Program-made: the position numbers and the translations under genes
The notes under the pieces: model-generated
Seen by the model: the letters and a program-made list of their open reading frames with translations, nothing else
Database searches by the model: none
Told to the model about the DNA's origin: nothing
Shown here: positions 1-9,700 of the stretch, in pieces
Layout: every line of letters starts with the position of its first letter
Position numbering within the stretch: the stretch's first letter is position 1
Origin: SZAS-103 sp038323475
GTDB taxonomy: Bacteria; Pseudomonadota; Gammaproteobacteria; Xanthomonadales; Xanthomonadaceae
Direction: 5' to 3'
DNA length: 29,020 nucleotides
Assembly: GCA_038323475.1 (NCBI GenBank)
Contig: JBBQHA010000027.1
Span: 1-29,020, forward strand

Positions 1-993
1 GTCGAAGTCGCGCTGAAGATGAGCTTCCATTTCCATCGCAACAACGGCGACACCCGGCGCACGAAGTTCATCGCGCTCGCCGGCGGCTACCACGGCGAAA
101 CCCTCGGCGCACTCGCGGTGACCGATGTCGCGCTCTATCGCAGAACCTATGCGCCGCTGCTGCTGGAGCCGATCTTCGCGCCGTCGCCGGATGCCTATCT
201 CGCCGGGCCCGGCGAGGACGCCGAGGCGTGCGCGCTGAGCGCGGCGGACGCATTGCGCGGCTTGCTCGAACTGCATGGCGACAGCGTCAGCGCGATGATC
301 CTCGAACCGCTCGTGCAATGCGCCGGCGGCATGCGCATGCACCACCCGCGCTACCTCGCAGAGGCGCGACGCCTGTGCGACGCGCATGGCGTGCTGCTGA
401 TCGCCGATGAGATCGCGGTCGGCTTTGGCCGCACCGGCAGCTTGTTCGCCTGCGAACAGGCGAACATCGCGCCGGACTTCCTGCTGCTGTCGAAGGGACT
501 GACCGGCGGCATGCTGCCGCTGTCGGCGGTGCTCACGACGCAACGCGTGTACGACGCGTTCTATGCCGAGTACGCGACCCAGAAAGCCTTCCTGCATTCG
601 CACAGCTACACCGGCAATCCGTTGGCGTGCAGCGCCGCGCTCGCCGTGCTGCGGGCCTTTGCCAGCGAACCGGTCATCGAACGGAACCACGCGACAGCGA
701 CGCGCATGGCGATGCTCGCTGCGCCATTCGCCCGGCACCCGCATGTCGCCCAGGTCAGGCAAACGGGAATGATCCTCGCGATCGAACTCGCGGCCGATGC
801 GCGCGCGCGCGTGCCGTTCGCGCCATCCGATCGTCGTGGCCTGCGCGCCTACCGTCACGCGCTGTCGCGTGGCGTGCTGTTGCGTCCGCTCGGCGAGGTG
901 CTGTACTGGATGCCGCCGTATTGCGTCGACGAGGACGAGCTGGCGCTGCTCGCGGAAGTGACCGGCGAGGCGATCGGGGCGGCCTGTGACTAA
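1..993 (+). CDS. bioA: Adenosylmethionine-8-amino-7-oxononanoate aminotransferase, 3' part
   Basis: This is the last 330 residues of BioA, the PLP enzyme of biotin synthesis that transfers the amino group of S-adenosylmethionine to KAPA, giving DAPA. The frame is open from base 1 (VEVALKM), so the true start lies upstream of the window; the ATG at 19 is internal. Visible family features are the GGYHGETLGA segment, the LIADEIAVGFGRTG block containing the PLP-binding Asp, and the PLP-lysine motif LLLSKGLTGG (Lys encoded at 493-495). HSYTGNPLACSAALA near 600 is also typical. It ends in TAA, 42 bp before rsmE on the same strand. No other biotin gene is in the window. A bioA-rsmE neighbourhood next to the Pil-Chp genes is also known in Pseudomonas aeruginosa, which supports the call. 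Confidence 0.95.
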   Translation, partial: VEVALKMSFHFHRNNGDTRRTKFIALAGGYHGETLGALAVTDVALYRRTYAPLLLEPIFAPSPDAYLAGPGEDAEACALSAADALRGLLELHGDSVSAMILEPLVQCAGGMRMHHPRYLAEARRLCDAHGVLLIADEIAVGFGRTGSLFACEQANIAPDFLLLSKGLTGGMLPLSAVLTTQRVYDAFYAEYATQKAFLHSHSYTGNPLACSAALAVLRAFASEPVIERNHATATRMAMLAAPFARHPHVAQVRQTGMILAIELAADARARVPFAPSDRRGLRAYRHALSRGVLLRPLGEVLYWMPPYCVDEDELALLAEVTGEAIGAACD

Positions 994-1035
994 TGGACCG
1001 CATGGCGGAATCCTGATCATGACCGGAGCATTGCG

Positions 1036-1785
1036 ATGAGAATCCCGCGCGTGCACGTGACCGGGCCGTTGCGAGCCGGCGACGCGGTCGACCTGCCGGC
1101 CGCCGCCTGCGATCACCTGCTGCGCGTGCTGCGCATGGCCGATGGCGCGCAGTTGTTGTTATGCAACGGCGACGGAAAGGACTATCGCGCGACGCTTGGC
1201 GACATCGGCAAGCGCGGCGCGCGCGCGCGGATCCTGGACGCATCGCCGAACCATGCGGAATCGCCGCTGCGGATCGTGCTCGCGCAGGCGCTGGCGCGCG
1301 GCGACAAGATGGATTGGGTGATCCAGAAGGCGACCGAACTCGGCGTCGCCGCGATCCAGCCGATCGTCACCGAGCGCACCGAGGTACGACTGGACTCCGA
1401 ACGCGCGGGCCGGCGGCTTGCGCACTGGCAGGCGATCGCGGTTTCGGCCTGCGAGCAGAGCGGTCGCGCACTGGTACCGACGATTTCCGAACCGGCTTCC
1501 CTGGCCGCATATGCGGCCGGCGCGAACCCCGGCGCGATCCGGCTGGCGCTCCACCCAGAAGGCGGCTCGCTGGCGGAAGCGTTGAACGGCAGCATCCTGC
1601 GCGACGCGACCATGCCGATCCATCTGGTGATCGGCCCGGAAGGCGGGCTGTCCGAACGCGACCACGCGCAACTGCGGGCTGCGGGATTCCGGGGACTGCG
1701 GCTCGGCCCGCGCGTCCTGCGCACCGAAACCGCGGGACTTGCGGCGCTCGCGGCGCTGCAGGCGCTGGCGGGCGACCTGCGCTAG
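1036..1785 (+). CDS. rsmE: 16S rRNA (uracil-1498-N3)-methyltransferase
   Basis: 249 residues, the usual length of RsmE (YggJ), a SPOUT-class enzyme that methylates N3 of U1498 in 16S rRNA using SAM. The N-terminal part (about 1-75) is the PUA-like RNA-binding domain, with the typical DHLLRVLRM segment. The C-terminal trefoil-knot domain carries KMDWVIQKATELGV, CEQSGR, and the SAM-binding signature VIGPEGGLSERD followed by LGPRVLRTETA. The ATG at 1036 follows a GGAG at about -10. The stop codon lies only 6 bp from the stop codon of the convergent chpC gene, leaving no room for a dedicated terminator. Nothing unusual is seen in the protein. Confidence 0.96.
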   Translation: MRIPRVHVTGPLRAGDAVDLPAAACDHLLRVLRMADGAQLLLCNGDGKDYRATLGDIGKRGARARILDASPNHAESPLRIVLAQALARGDKMDWVIQKATELGVAAIQPIVTERTEVRLDSERAGRRLAHWQAIAVSACEQSGRALVPTISEPASLAAYAAGANPGAIRLALHPEGGSLAEALNGSILRDATMPIHLVIGPEGGLSERDHAQLRAAGFRGLRLGPRVLRTETAGLAALAALQALAGDLR

Positions 1786-1791
1786 GCGCGC

Positions 1792-2277
1792 TCAGGCGAC
1801 CGCGGCATCGGCGCGCTGCAGCACGTCGATGATCTGCATCTCCACGCTCGGGAGATCCGGCACGACGACGTTGTCTTCGTTGAAGATCGCCTGCGAATAG
1901 ATGCCATCGGCGAGATCGTCATCCTGGCCGGATTCGGCCAGGGCGCTCTCGGCGATCGTGACCAGGCGCGGGAAGCCCTGAGTCAGGACGGCGAAATACG
2001 GCATTTTTGCGTGCTTGCCGACCGCCTTGAGCACGGCCACCTTGGCGCCAAGAGCTGCGGTTTCCTGCGACCAGCCGACCATTCGCGAATACGAGACGAT
2101 CGGCAAGGCCCAACCACGCCAGCGCACGCGACCGAGCAGCCACGCCGGCGCGCCTGGCACCGGTTCGGGATCGGAATAGGTAATGACTTCTGCGACCGAT
2201 GCGTTGGGCAGCAACAGCTTCCCGGCGCTGACCGAGATCAGCACGCCGCGGATATCGTGGGAAATGGGTGCATTCAT
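1792..2277 (-). CDS. chpC: CheW-type adaptor, ChpC-like
   Basis: A 161-residue single CheW domain (GVLISVSAGKLLLPNASVAEVI, then GAPAWLLGRVRWRGWALPIVSY). CheW proteins bridge a chemoreceptor and a CheA kinase. Its place as last gene of the cluster, after chpA and chpB, matches ChpC of Pseudomonas aeruginosa, an accessory second adaptor for the T4P pathway. The ATG at 2277 is chosen; an in-frame TTG at 2298 would add seven residues and has a GGGA about 5 nt upstream, so it is a real alternative. The C-terminal end (DLPSVEMQIIDVLQ) is ordinary. No equivalents of chpD or chpE follow: the next gene downstream is rsmE on the other strand. Membership of the CheW family is sure; the ChpC name rests on gene order. 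Confidence 0.85.
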   Translation of the reverse strand: MNAPISHDIRGVLISVSAGKLLLPNASVAEVITYSDPEPVPGAPAWLLGRVRWRGWALPIVSYSRMVGWSQETAALGAKVAVLKAVGKHAKMPYFAVLTQGFPRLVTIAESALAESGQDDDLADGIYSQAIFNEDNVVVPDLPSVEMQIIDVLQRADAAVA

Positions 2278-2311
2278 CGGGTCGCGTCCATCAGGCAAGG
2301 ATTCCCATCGA

Positions 2312-3715
2312 TCAGGCGACCCAGCGTGCTGCGGCCAGCGCGGCCAGATCGGCCGGAGCTCCGACGGTCACGCCCTGGCCCTCGAGCGCACCCGCTGCAG
2401 TGCTGTCGAAACAGGTCGCTGGCGTCTGCACGAGGATCTGCCCGCCGCCCGCGCCATGCGCGCGCGCCGGGTCGACGATCGCGGGTTCAGCGCCACTGAG
2501 CACGACAAGCACCGTACCCGGATCGCTCAACGCCGCCGCAAGGGCATGGCTGGGACTCGGGCTGCCCGACTCGATCCACCAACCGCCGTCGCCAGTGACC
2601 CCAAGGCCGGCGCCCATCACCCCGACCGTGCCAGGACGTGCAAGCTCACCCGGCTTGGCCAGGTAAACAGGAAGCTTGGTGGCCTTGCCGAGCTGTTGCG
2701 CGAGGCGGTCGTGCTTGCCCGCGTCAAGGTGCTGCCATAGCAGGACCGGCACCGGCAGCGTGGTCGGCAGCGCTCCGATGAACTGGCGCACCGCATCGGG
2801 CCCGCCAAGACCGGCGATGATCGTGATCAGCCCGCCGTGCGGCGAAGCGGCCGCAGCATTCTCGGCCGCTTCCAGTTCGAGCGGGGCAAGTTCGAGATGG
2901 CTGACGTCAATGCCGGCGTCGGATGCTTCCGCGCGCACGGCGCGCGGGGCGCTCAGGTCGGCGTCCATATCCAGCAGCGAAAGACCAGCAAGACCGGAAC
3001 CGGCTGCCGGCGGTGCGGATGGAGCTGCGGCCCCGGAAGCAGCTGCGGCAGCAGGCGCGCCCGGGCTGGGTGCATCGTCGGAATGCGCGCGCAGAAGGTC
3101 GTCCAGCGCCATCGCCGGAGGATGCTCCTCGCTGTCCATTTCCTGCTGTTTGCGTTCGGATTCGAAACTGGCGCTCAGTGCGGCGAAATCCGCATCGTCC
3201 GCAAGCGACAGTTCGACGGGCGCGTCCTGCGCGGCGGCATCGTCGCCCATTCCTTCAAGCGCAAGCGGAGCCAGGACCAAGGCATCGCCAGCCCCGGCAT
3301 CGTGCGTGGTCGTTTCGTCGTCGCCAGCCGAGGCGTGCGGGAGGCGCTCGGCATCGGCGCGCACCGGCGGCAACACGTCGTTGCGGCCGAGCACCTTCGC
3401 GGCCAGATGCCGTGCCCAGCGCGCGAGATCCCAGCCGCTGAGGCGCCGGGTCACGTCGGCGTCGTCGAAGATCACGGTCGCATCCGGATCGTCGAACAGG
3501 GGCTGCCAGCGCTCGAGCCGCTGGGAATCGAGATTCTCGTCCATGCTCACCAGCCAGACGTCCGGCTGCTTTTCCCGCATCTGCGCGGGATCGAGTTGGT
3601 CGAAATCGCCGACTGCAAGCGTCTCTGCGCCAAGTTCGTTGAGCGCATGCTGCAGTTGCTGCTGGGCTTCGCCGGGGCGGCCCAGGACTACGACGCGGGG
3701 GGCGGAGTCAGCCAT
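2312..3715 (-). CDS. chpB: Degenerate CheB-like protein, ChpB position
   Basis: 467 residues. Residues 6-110 resemble a receiver domain, but the acidic pair after strand 1 is missing (VVVLGRPG) and the phosphorylated Asp position is Ser57 (DVWLVSMDE). A long Ala/Asp/Glu-rich linker covers about 115-290. Residues 295-467 align with the CheB methylesterase domain: GLITIIAGLGGPDAV corresponds to the GASTGG motif and PVLLWQHL keeps the catalytic His (329). The catalytic Ser is Gly302 and the catalytic Asp in the MGxDG motif is lost (LSGAEPAIV, Ala412). It is therefore unlikely to demethylate PilJ. Its start overlaps the end of chpA by 8 bp, implying translational coupling. A structural or regulatory role is an inference. 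Confidence 0.85.
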   Translation of the reverse strand: MADSAPRVVVLGRPGEAQQQLQHALNELGAETLAVGDFDQLDPAQMREKQPDVWLVSMDENLDSQRLERWQPLFDDPDATVIFDDADVTRRLSGWDLARWARHLAAKVLGRNDVLPPVRADAERLPHASAGDDETTTHDAGAGDALVLAPLALEGMGDDAAAQDAPVELSLADDADFAALSASFESERKQQEMDSEEHPPAMALDDLLRAHSDDAPSPGAPAAAAASGAAAPSAPPAAGSGLAGLSLLDMDADLSAPRAVRAEASDAGIDVSHLELAPLELEAAENAAAASPHGGLITIIAGLGGPDAVRQFIGALPTTLPVPVLLWQHLDAGKHDRLAQQLGKATKLPVYLAKPGELARPGTVGVMGAGLGVTGDGGWWIESGSPSPSHALAAALSDPGTVLVVLSGAEPAIVDPARAHGAGGGQILVQTPATCFDSTAAGALEGQGVTVGAPADLAALAAARWVA

Positions 3716-6700
3716 CTTGATGCACCGGTGCTAGCAGTTCGAACACGTTACGCATCAATTCGGCTTCCTGATAGGGCTTGCCCAGATAGCGGTTGACGCC
3801 GATCTCGAACGCGCGCTGACGATGCTTCTCGCCGGTACGCGAGGTGATCATCACGATCGGCACGTCGCGCAGGCGTGGATCGTTGCGCATGTGGGTGGCG
3901 AGTTCGTAGCCGTCCATGCGCGGCATTTCGATGTCCAGCAGCATCAGGTCCGGCACGAGGTCGACCATCTTCTCGATGGCGTCCACGCCGTCCTTCGCTG
4001 CCAGCACTTCCATGTTGTTGCGCTCGAGAACGCGGCCGGTGACCTTGCGCATCGTGATCGAATCGTCGACCACCATGACCAGCGGGATGCGCCGGACTTC
4101 CTGTTCGGGGACGACCTCTACAACCTCGATGCTCAGCGCCTGGGCAGCTGCACGACGTACCAGCGGCACGACGTCGAGGATCACCATGACCCCGCCGTCG
4201 CCCATGATGGTCGCGCCGAAGATGCCCGGGATCGAGCTGACCTGCGGACCGACCGGCTTGACCACGATCTCGCGGCTGCCCATGACCTCGTCCACGCAGA
4301 TCGCAGCGCGTACGTCGCCGGAGCGGGACAGCAGCAACGGCATCTGCAGGCTGCCCTGCGCCTTGGCCGGGGCGCCACCGAGCAGGCGGCCCAAGTCGTG
4401 GATCGCGAATTCCTCGCCGGCGTAGATGTACACCGGATTTTCCGAAGCGAGCTGCGCTTCGAGTTCGGCGCGCGCGATGCGGCCGACGCCCTGCACCGAG
4501 GAGATCGGCACTGCGAAGCTGGTCTCGCCGATCTTGACCAGCGCGGCCTGCGTCACCGCAAGCGTGAACGGGAGGCGGATCGTGAACTGGGTGCCCTTGC
4601 CCGCGGTGGAATTCAGCTGCAGCGAGCCACCGAGCTGGCGGATTTCGTTGTGCACGACGTCCATGCCGACGCCGCGACCGGCGAGGCGGCTGACACTTTC
4701 GGCAGTCGAGAACCCGCTTTCGAGGATGAAGGCATACAGCGCGCTGTCGCTGACATCGGCATCGGCCTTCAGCAGGCCGCGGTCGATCGCCTTGCGCCGG
4801 ATCGCGTCGCGATCGAGCCCGCGGCCATCGTCGGAGACCAGCATCACGACTTCCGAACCTTCACGATGCACGCTGACGGTGACTGTGCCTTCCGGATTCT
4901 TGCCTTCGGTGCGACGCACGTCCGGCGTTTCCAGCCCGTGCACGGCCGCATTGCGGAGCATGTGCTCCAGCGGCGCGGTCATGCGGTCGAGCACGTTGCG
5001 ATCCATCTCGCCCTGCGCGCCTTCGACCTTGAGCTGGATCTGCTTGCCGGTTTCCGTAGCGGTCTGGCGGACCACGCGACGCAGGCGCGGCACCAGCGCA
5101 TCGAACGGCACCATGCGCGTGCGCATGAGGCCGTCCTGCAGTTCCGAACTCACCCGCGACTGTTGCAGCAGCAAGGTTTCGTACTGGCGGGTGACGTCGT
5201 CCAGCGACACGTGCAGGCTGGTCATGTCGGCCGCGGACTCGGCCAGCGCGCGGGTCAGCTGCTGCTGGGTCGAGAAACGGTCGAGTTCAAGCGGATCGAA
5301 CGATTCCTCGCCCTCGCCAGCGCGCTGGTAGCGCGCGCTGATCTGCGCCTCGGTCTCGATCTCCAGTTTGCGCAACTGCGTGCGCAGACGCATCGTGGTT
5401 TGCTCGAGTTCGTCGAGGTGGGTGCGGAACGTGCCGAGTTGCTGTTCGAGACGGGCGCGATAGATCGCCACCTCGCCCGCGTAGTTCACCAGGCGATCGA
5501 GCAGATCGGCGCGGATGCGCACCTGCTCCTGCGGCGCACGCACACCGATGTCGTCGTCTTCGTCGAACGCCGCTTCCGTCGGCGCAGACAAAGGCTTGAG
5601 CAAGTGCTTGGGACGAGCAGCCGCAGGCTGTGCGCTTTCGACGGCTTCGACGGCCTCGACAGGCTCTGCCGGCTCGGCGGTTGCGGTGGCTTCGACCGGC
5701 TCGGCGACCTCGACCGACTCGACGGTTTCGCTCGGCGCAGCGACTTCCGCCGGAGCAGCGGCCTCGGCGGGTGTCGCGACAGGCGTCGCGGCAGGCGTCG
5801 GTGCATGCGTGCGCACAGCTTCGCCACGGGCGAGAGCCGTGAATTCGGCAATGAGTTGTTCGGGCAGGGCGACCGCCTGGCGCAACTGGACGCGCGACAG
5901 CATCCCGTGCAGGCGATCGAAACCATGCTCGAGGATGCCCAGGCCATGCACGCCCAATTCCAGGCGCAACTCCGCGGCGGACTCGAGCAGCGATTCCATC
6001 GCATGCGCAAGCTCGCCCATCGACATCATGCCGGACATGCGCGCGCCGCCCTTGAGCGTGTGCAGGTCGCGCTGCAGTCCGACCACCGGCTCGCGCTCGG
6101 ACGGCGCACCACGCAAGCGCGTGAGCAGACCGTCGCAATGGTCGAGGATGTCGGTGGTTTCCTCGATGAAGATGTCCAGCAGTTCCGGATCGATATCGGT
6201 CAGGTCGAGAGGCTCGTCCGGATCGCTTTCGACCTGGCTCGGCACATAAGTGAAGCTCGACTTCGCCTCTTCTGCTGCGACCGATGCCTCGCTTGCGGCT
6301 TCTTCAGCTGCGGATGGTTCGACAACGGCCTGCTGGGCAGCCTGGGCGACTTCCGCACCCAGCGCTTCAGTTTCGGCTCGTTCGGCTACGGCATGCAAGG
6401 ATTCGGCGTGCTCCGCGGCAGTGCGGTCAGCTTCGGCCTGTTCCGCGGCAAGGCGGTCGGCTTCGGCCTTCTCGGCGGATACGCGATCGACTTCGGCCTG
6501 TTCCGCGGCAGTGCGGTCGGCATCGGCCTGCTCGGCGGCAACGCGATCGGCTTCGGCCTGCTCCGCGGCAACGCGATCGGCTTCGGCCTGCTCCGCGGCA
6601 ACGCGGTCGGCTTCGGCCTGTTCCGCGGCAACGCGGTCGGCTTCGGCCTGCTCGGCGGCAACGCGGTCGGCTTCGGCCTGCTCCGCGACGACCGGCTCCA

Positions 6701-9700
6701 CTTCGGTGGGAATGACTACGCGGCTTTCCGCTTCGGCGAGCGCGGCGGCAGCGCTTTCGAGTTCGGCCTTCGCGTCGGCGATCTTCTGCGCGGCAGTCTT
6801 CTTGGAAGCCTTGCCGCGGACCCGCTTCTCGGCGGCCGCTGCGTGATCGAATGCAAATTGCGCTGCACCGACGCGTTCCCTCGCGAGTCGAAGTGCGTCG
6901 TCCTGATCGGCGCCACGACCGACACTTTCCAGCAGATCGGCTGTGACGCGCTCGGCTTCCGCCGGCTCGTCACGCACAGGCTCGGGTTCGGCTTGCTCCG
7001 CTGCGAGACGCTCTGATTCGGCTTGCTCCGCGGCAACCCGTTCGGCTTCCGCCTGCCCTGCTGCAACTCGCTCGGCCTCGGCTTGCTCAGCTGCAATCCG
7101 TTCGGCTTCCGCCTGCTCCGCAGCAACACGCTCAGCCTCTGCCTGTTCCGCAGCAACCCGCTCGGCCTCTGCGTGTTCAGCTGCGGCGCGTTCAGCTTCA
7201 GCATGTTCAGCTGCAGCACGCTCGGCCTCTGCCTGTTCTGCAGCGATGCGCTCGGCTTCGGCCTGCTCCGCAGCGATGCGCTCGGCTTCGGCCTGCTCCG
7301 CGGCGATGCGCTCGGCCTCTGCCTGCTCCGCTGCGATGCGCTCGGCTTCCGCCCGCTCCGCTGCTGCTGCTGCGCGCTCGGCTTCTGTCTGGTGCGCGGC
7401 GATGCGCTCGGCTTCAGCTTGCTCCGCCGCGAGACGCTCTGCTTCTGCCTGTTCCGCTGCGACACGTTCGGCTTCAACGTGTTCCGCTGCGACACGCTCG
7501 GCCTCAGCCTGCTCCGCTGCGACACGCTCGGCCTCAGCCTGCTCCGCTGCGACGCGCTCGGCCTCAGCCTGTTCCTCTGCGACGCGTTCGGCCTCAGCCT
7601 GCTCCGCTGCGACACGCTCGGCCTCAGCCTGTTCCGCTGCCACACGCTCGGCCTCAGCCTGCTCCGCTGCGACGCGCTCGGCTTCTGCGTGTTCAGCTGC
7701 GACACGCTCGGCCTCAGCCTGTTCCGCTGCGACACGTTCGGCCTCAGCCTGCTCCGCCGCGACGCGTTCGGCTTCTGCCTGTTCCGCTGCCACACGCTCG
7801 GCCTCAGCCTGCTCCGCTGCGACGCGCTCGGCTTCTGCGTGTTCAGCTGCGACACGCTCGGCCTCGGCCTGCTCTGCCGCAACGCGCTCGGCTTCCGCCT
7901 TCTCAGCTGCAACACGATCGGCTTCGACCGCTTCTTCTTCGAGTGCTTCCAGATGCACCGGCAGGCTCGTCGTGGCCGGCTCGGGCAGTTCGTCGCGCAA
8001 GGCGATTGCGCGCTCGGTCAGGATTTCCTGCGGGGCGATCAGCGGACGCGACTGTAGCAAGGCGGTGAGTACGCCATCGATCGCCAGTCCGACATCGCCG
8101 ATCAACGCAACGCCGGTAGCGTTGGGCATTTCATGATGCGCGATCAGGCGGCGGATATAGCCTTCTGTCGGCGACAGGACGTCGGTGATATGCGGCACTT
8201 CGGTCATCGCGAAGGCGCCGCTGATCGTGTGGATTGCGCGCAACAGCGCTTCCGTGGCCGGTCCCGCGGACAAAGCGCTCGCGCGGCTCCAGTCCTGGAT
8301 GGTCTGCAGGTGCGTTTCGACTTCGGCGCGCAGGATTTCCAGCAGAACCGGATCGATCGTGGCGTAGGCACCCTCCGGGATCCCTTCCACTTCCTCCGGC
8401 GTTGCGGCTTCGACAGCTTCGACCGGGGCTGCTTCCTCGACCGCAACCACTTCCGGCACGGCTTCGACAACAGGCTCCACCGCCGCAGGCTCGACAAGGG
8501 CTGCCGGCGCGGGTGCGGTGTAGAAGACTTCCTCGCCATTGGCCAGGCGGTCGGCGATCACCGTCAGGCCTTCGATGTCTGCAGTCACCTGCCCGTCGCC
8601 CATCAGCGCAGCGCGGAACTGCGGCAACGTCTCGGCTGCCTGCCCGACCAGTGCAACCACCGCCGGACTGGCGGGGCGGCTGCCATCGAGCACGCGGTTG
8701 AGCATGCTTTCGATGTGCCAGCTGAACTCGCCGAGTCCAAGCGCTCCGACCAGCCGGCCGCTGCCCTTGAGCGTATGGAAGACGCGGCGCAGGGGGCGCA
8801 GCACGTCGGTTTCCAATGGCGCTGCCGACCACTCTGCATAAAGCTGGTTGAGGTTGCCGGCTTCTTCGTCGAGCTCCTCGATGAACACCTCGCGGATGTC
8901 GTCGTCGATTTCTGCGTTCGCGGCGAATCCGTAGTTGATTCCGGGCACCACGGGCGCGGCAACCGGCACCGGCGCCGCGACTTCGGCAACTGGCTCCGGA
9001 GCGGCAGCGGCTGGCTCCGATGCCGCGACGACCGACTCTTCCGGCGCTTCGGCAGTCGCTTCGACCGGCTCGGGCGTCGGCATCTCGGCGGCGGGCGCGG
9101 TTTCGGGCGCGGCCTCGACCACGGCCGGGGCAACTTCGACAGGCGCTGCGGGCTGCACTGGCGCAACCGGCGGTGCGGGTGCGGGCTTGGGCCGGGCGGC
9201 ATCGGCGATCGTCTGTTCGGCGGAAGCTGGCACCGGCCAGTATCCGAGCGCAACCAGACCGTGTTCTGCCAGCTCGAGGATACGATCCCGTTGCGGACGA
9301 TGATCGCGCAGCGCTTCGAGGTAATACTCGAGGCTGGCAAGCGCATCGGCGAGGCGATCCATCTGCCCCGCATCGGGAACGCGCTTGAGCTGCACCAATT
9401 CGATCTGGGTAAACACGCTCAGCGCATGCAGTTGCCTGGCGGCGCGAACCTGTTCGAGCAGGTGCATCGCGCCCGAGACTTCATCGAGCAACCGCGGCAC
9501 ATCGTGCAGCTGCGCGTGGTCCCAGCCGGCCTCGATGAAGGCGACGAAGCACTGCCGTGCCTGCACGAAGTTCGTGACGGACTCCTTGATCAGCGCATCG
9601 AGCGCCTGCTGCGACTCGCGCAGCGGCATCGTCGTGCCGTCCTGGGCCTGCTCGGGCGCCTGGCCAAGGCGCGCGACCTGGTCGTCCAGCGATGCCTCGA

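Noticed and set aside
3822..7016. 1064-residue open frame on the plus strand opposite chpA
   Set aside because: It mirrors chpA codons in GC-rich DNA. Its long Gly/Leu/Phe runs are only the complement of the decapeptide repeats, and it has no domain or Shine-Dalgarno.
7135..7920. Repeated 30-bp pattern considered as a CRISPR array
   Set aside because: Units are contiguous with no unique spacers, stay in the chpA frame and encode a regular decapeptide.
6943..8136. Plus-strand open frame of repeated SACSAATRSA units, superficially like a surface repeat protein
   Set aside because: It is the antisense reading of the chpA 30-bp array; chpA has full domain support on the minus strand.
8131..8832. 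Minus-strand 233-residue frame within chpA
   Set aside because: It is Arg/Pro/Gly-rich, a frame-shifted shadow of the Hpt-like region, with no motif.
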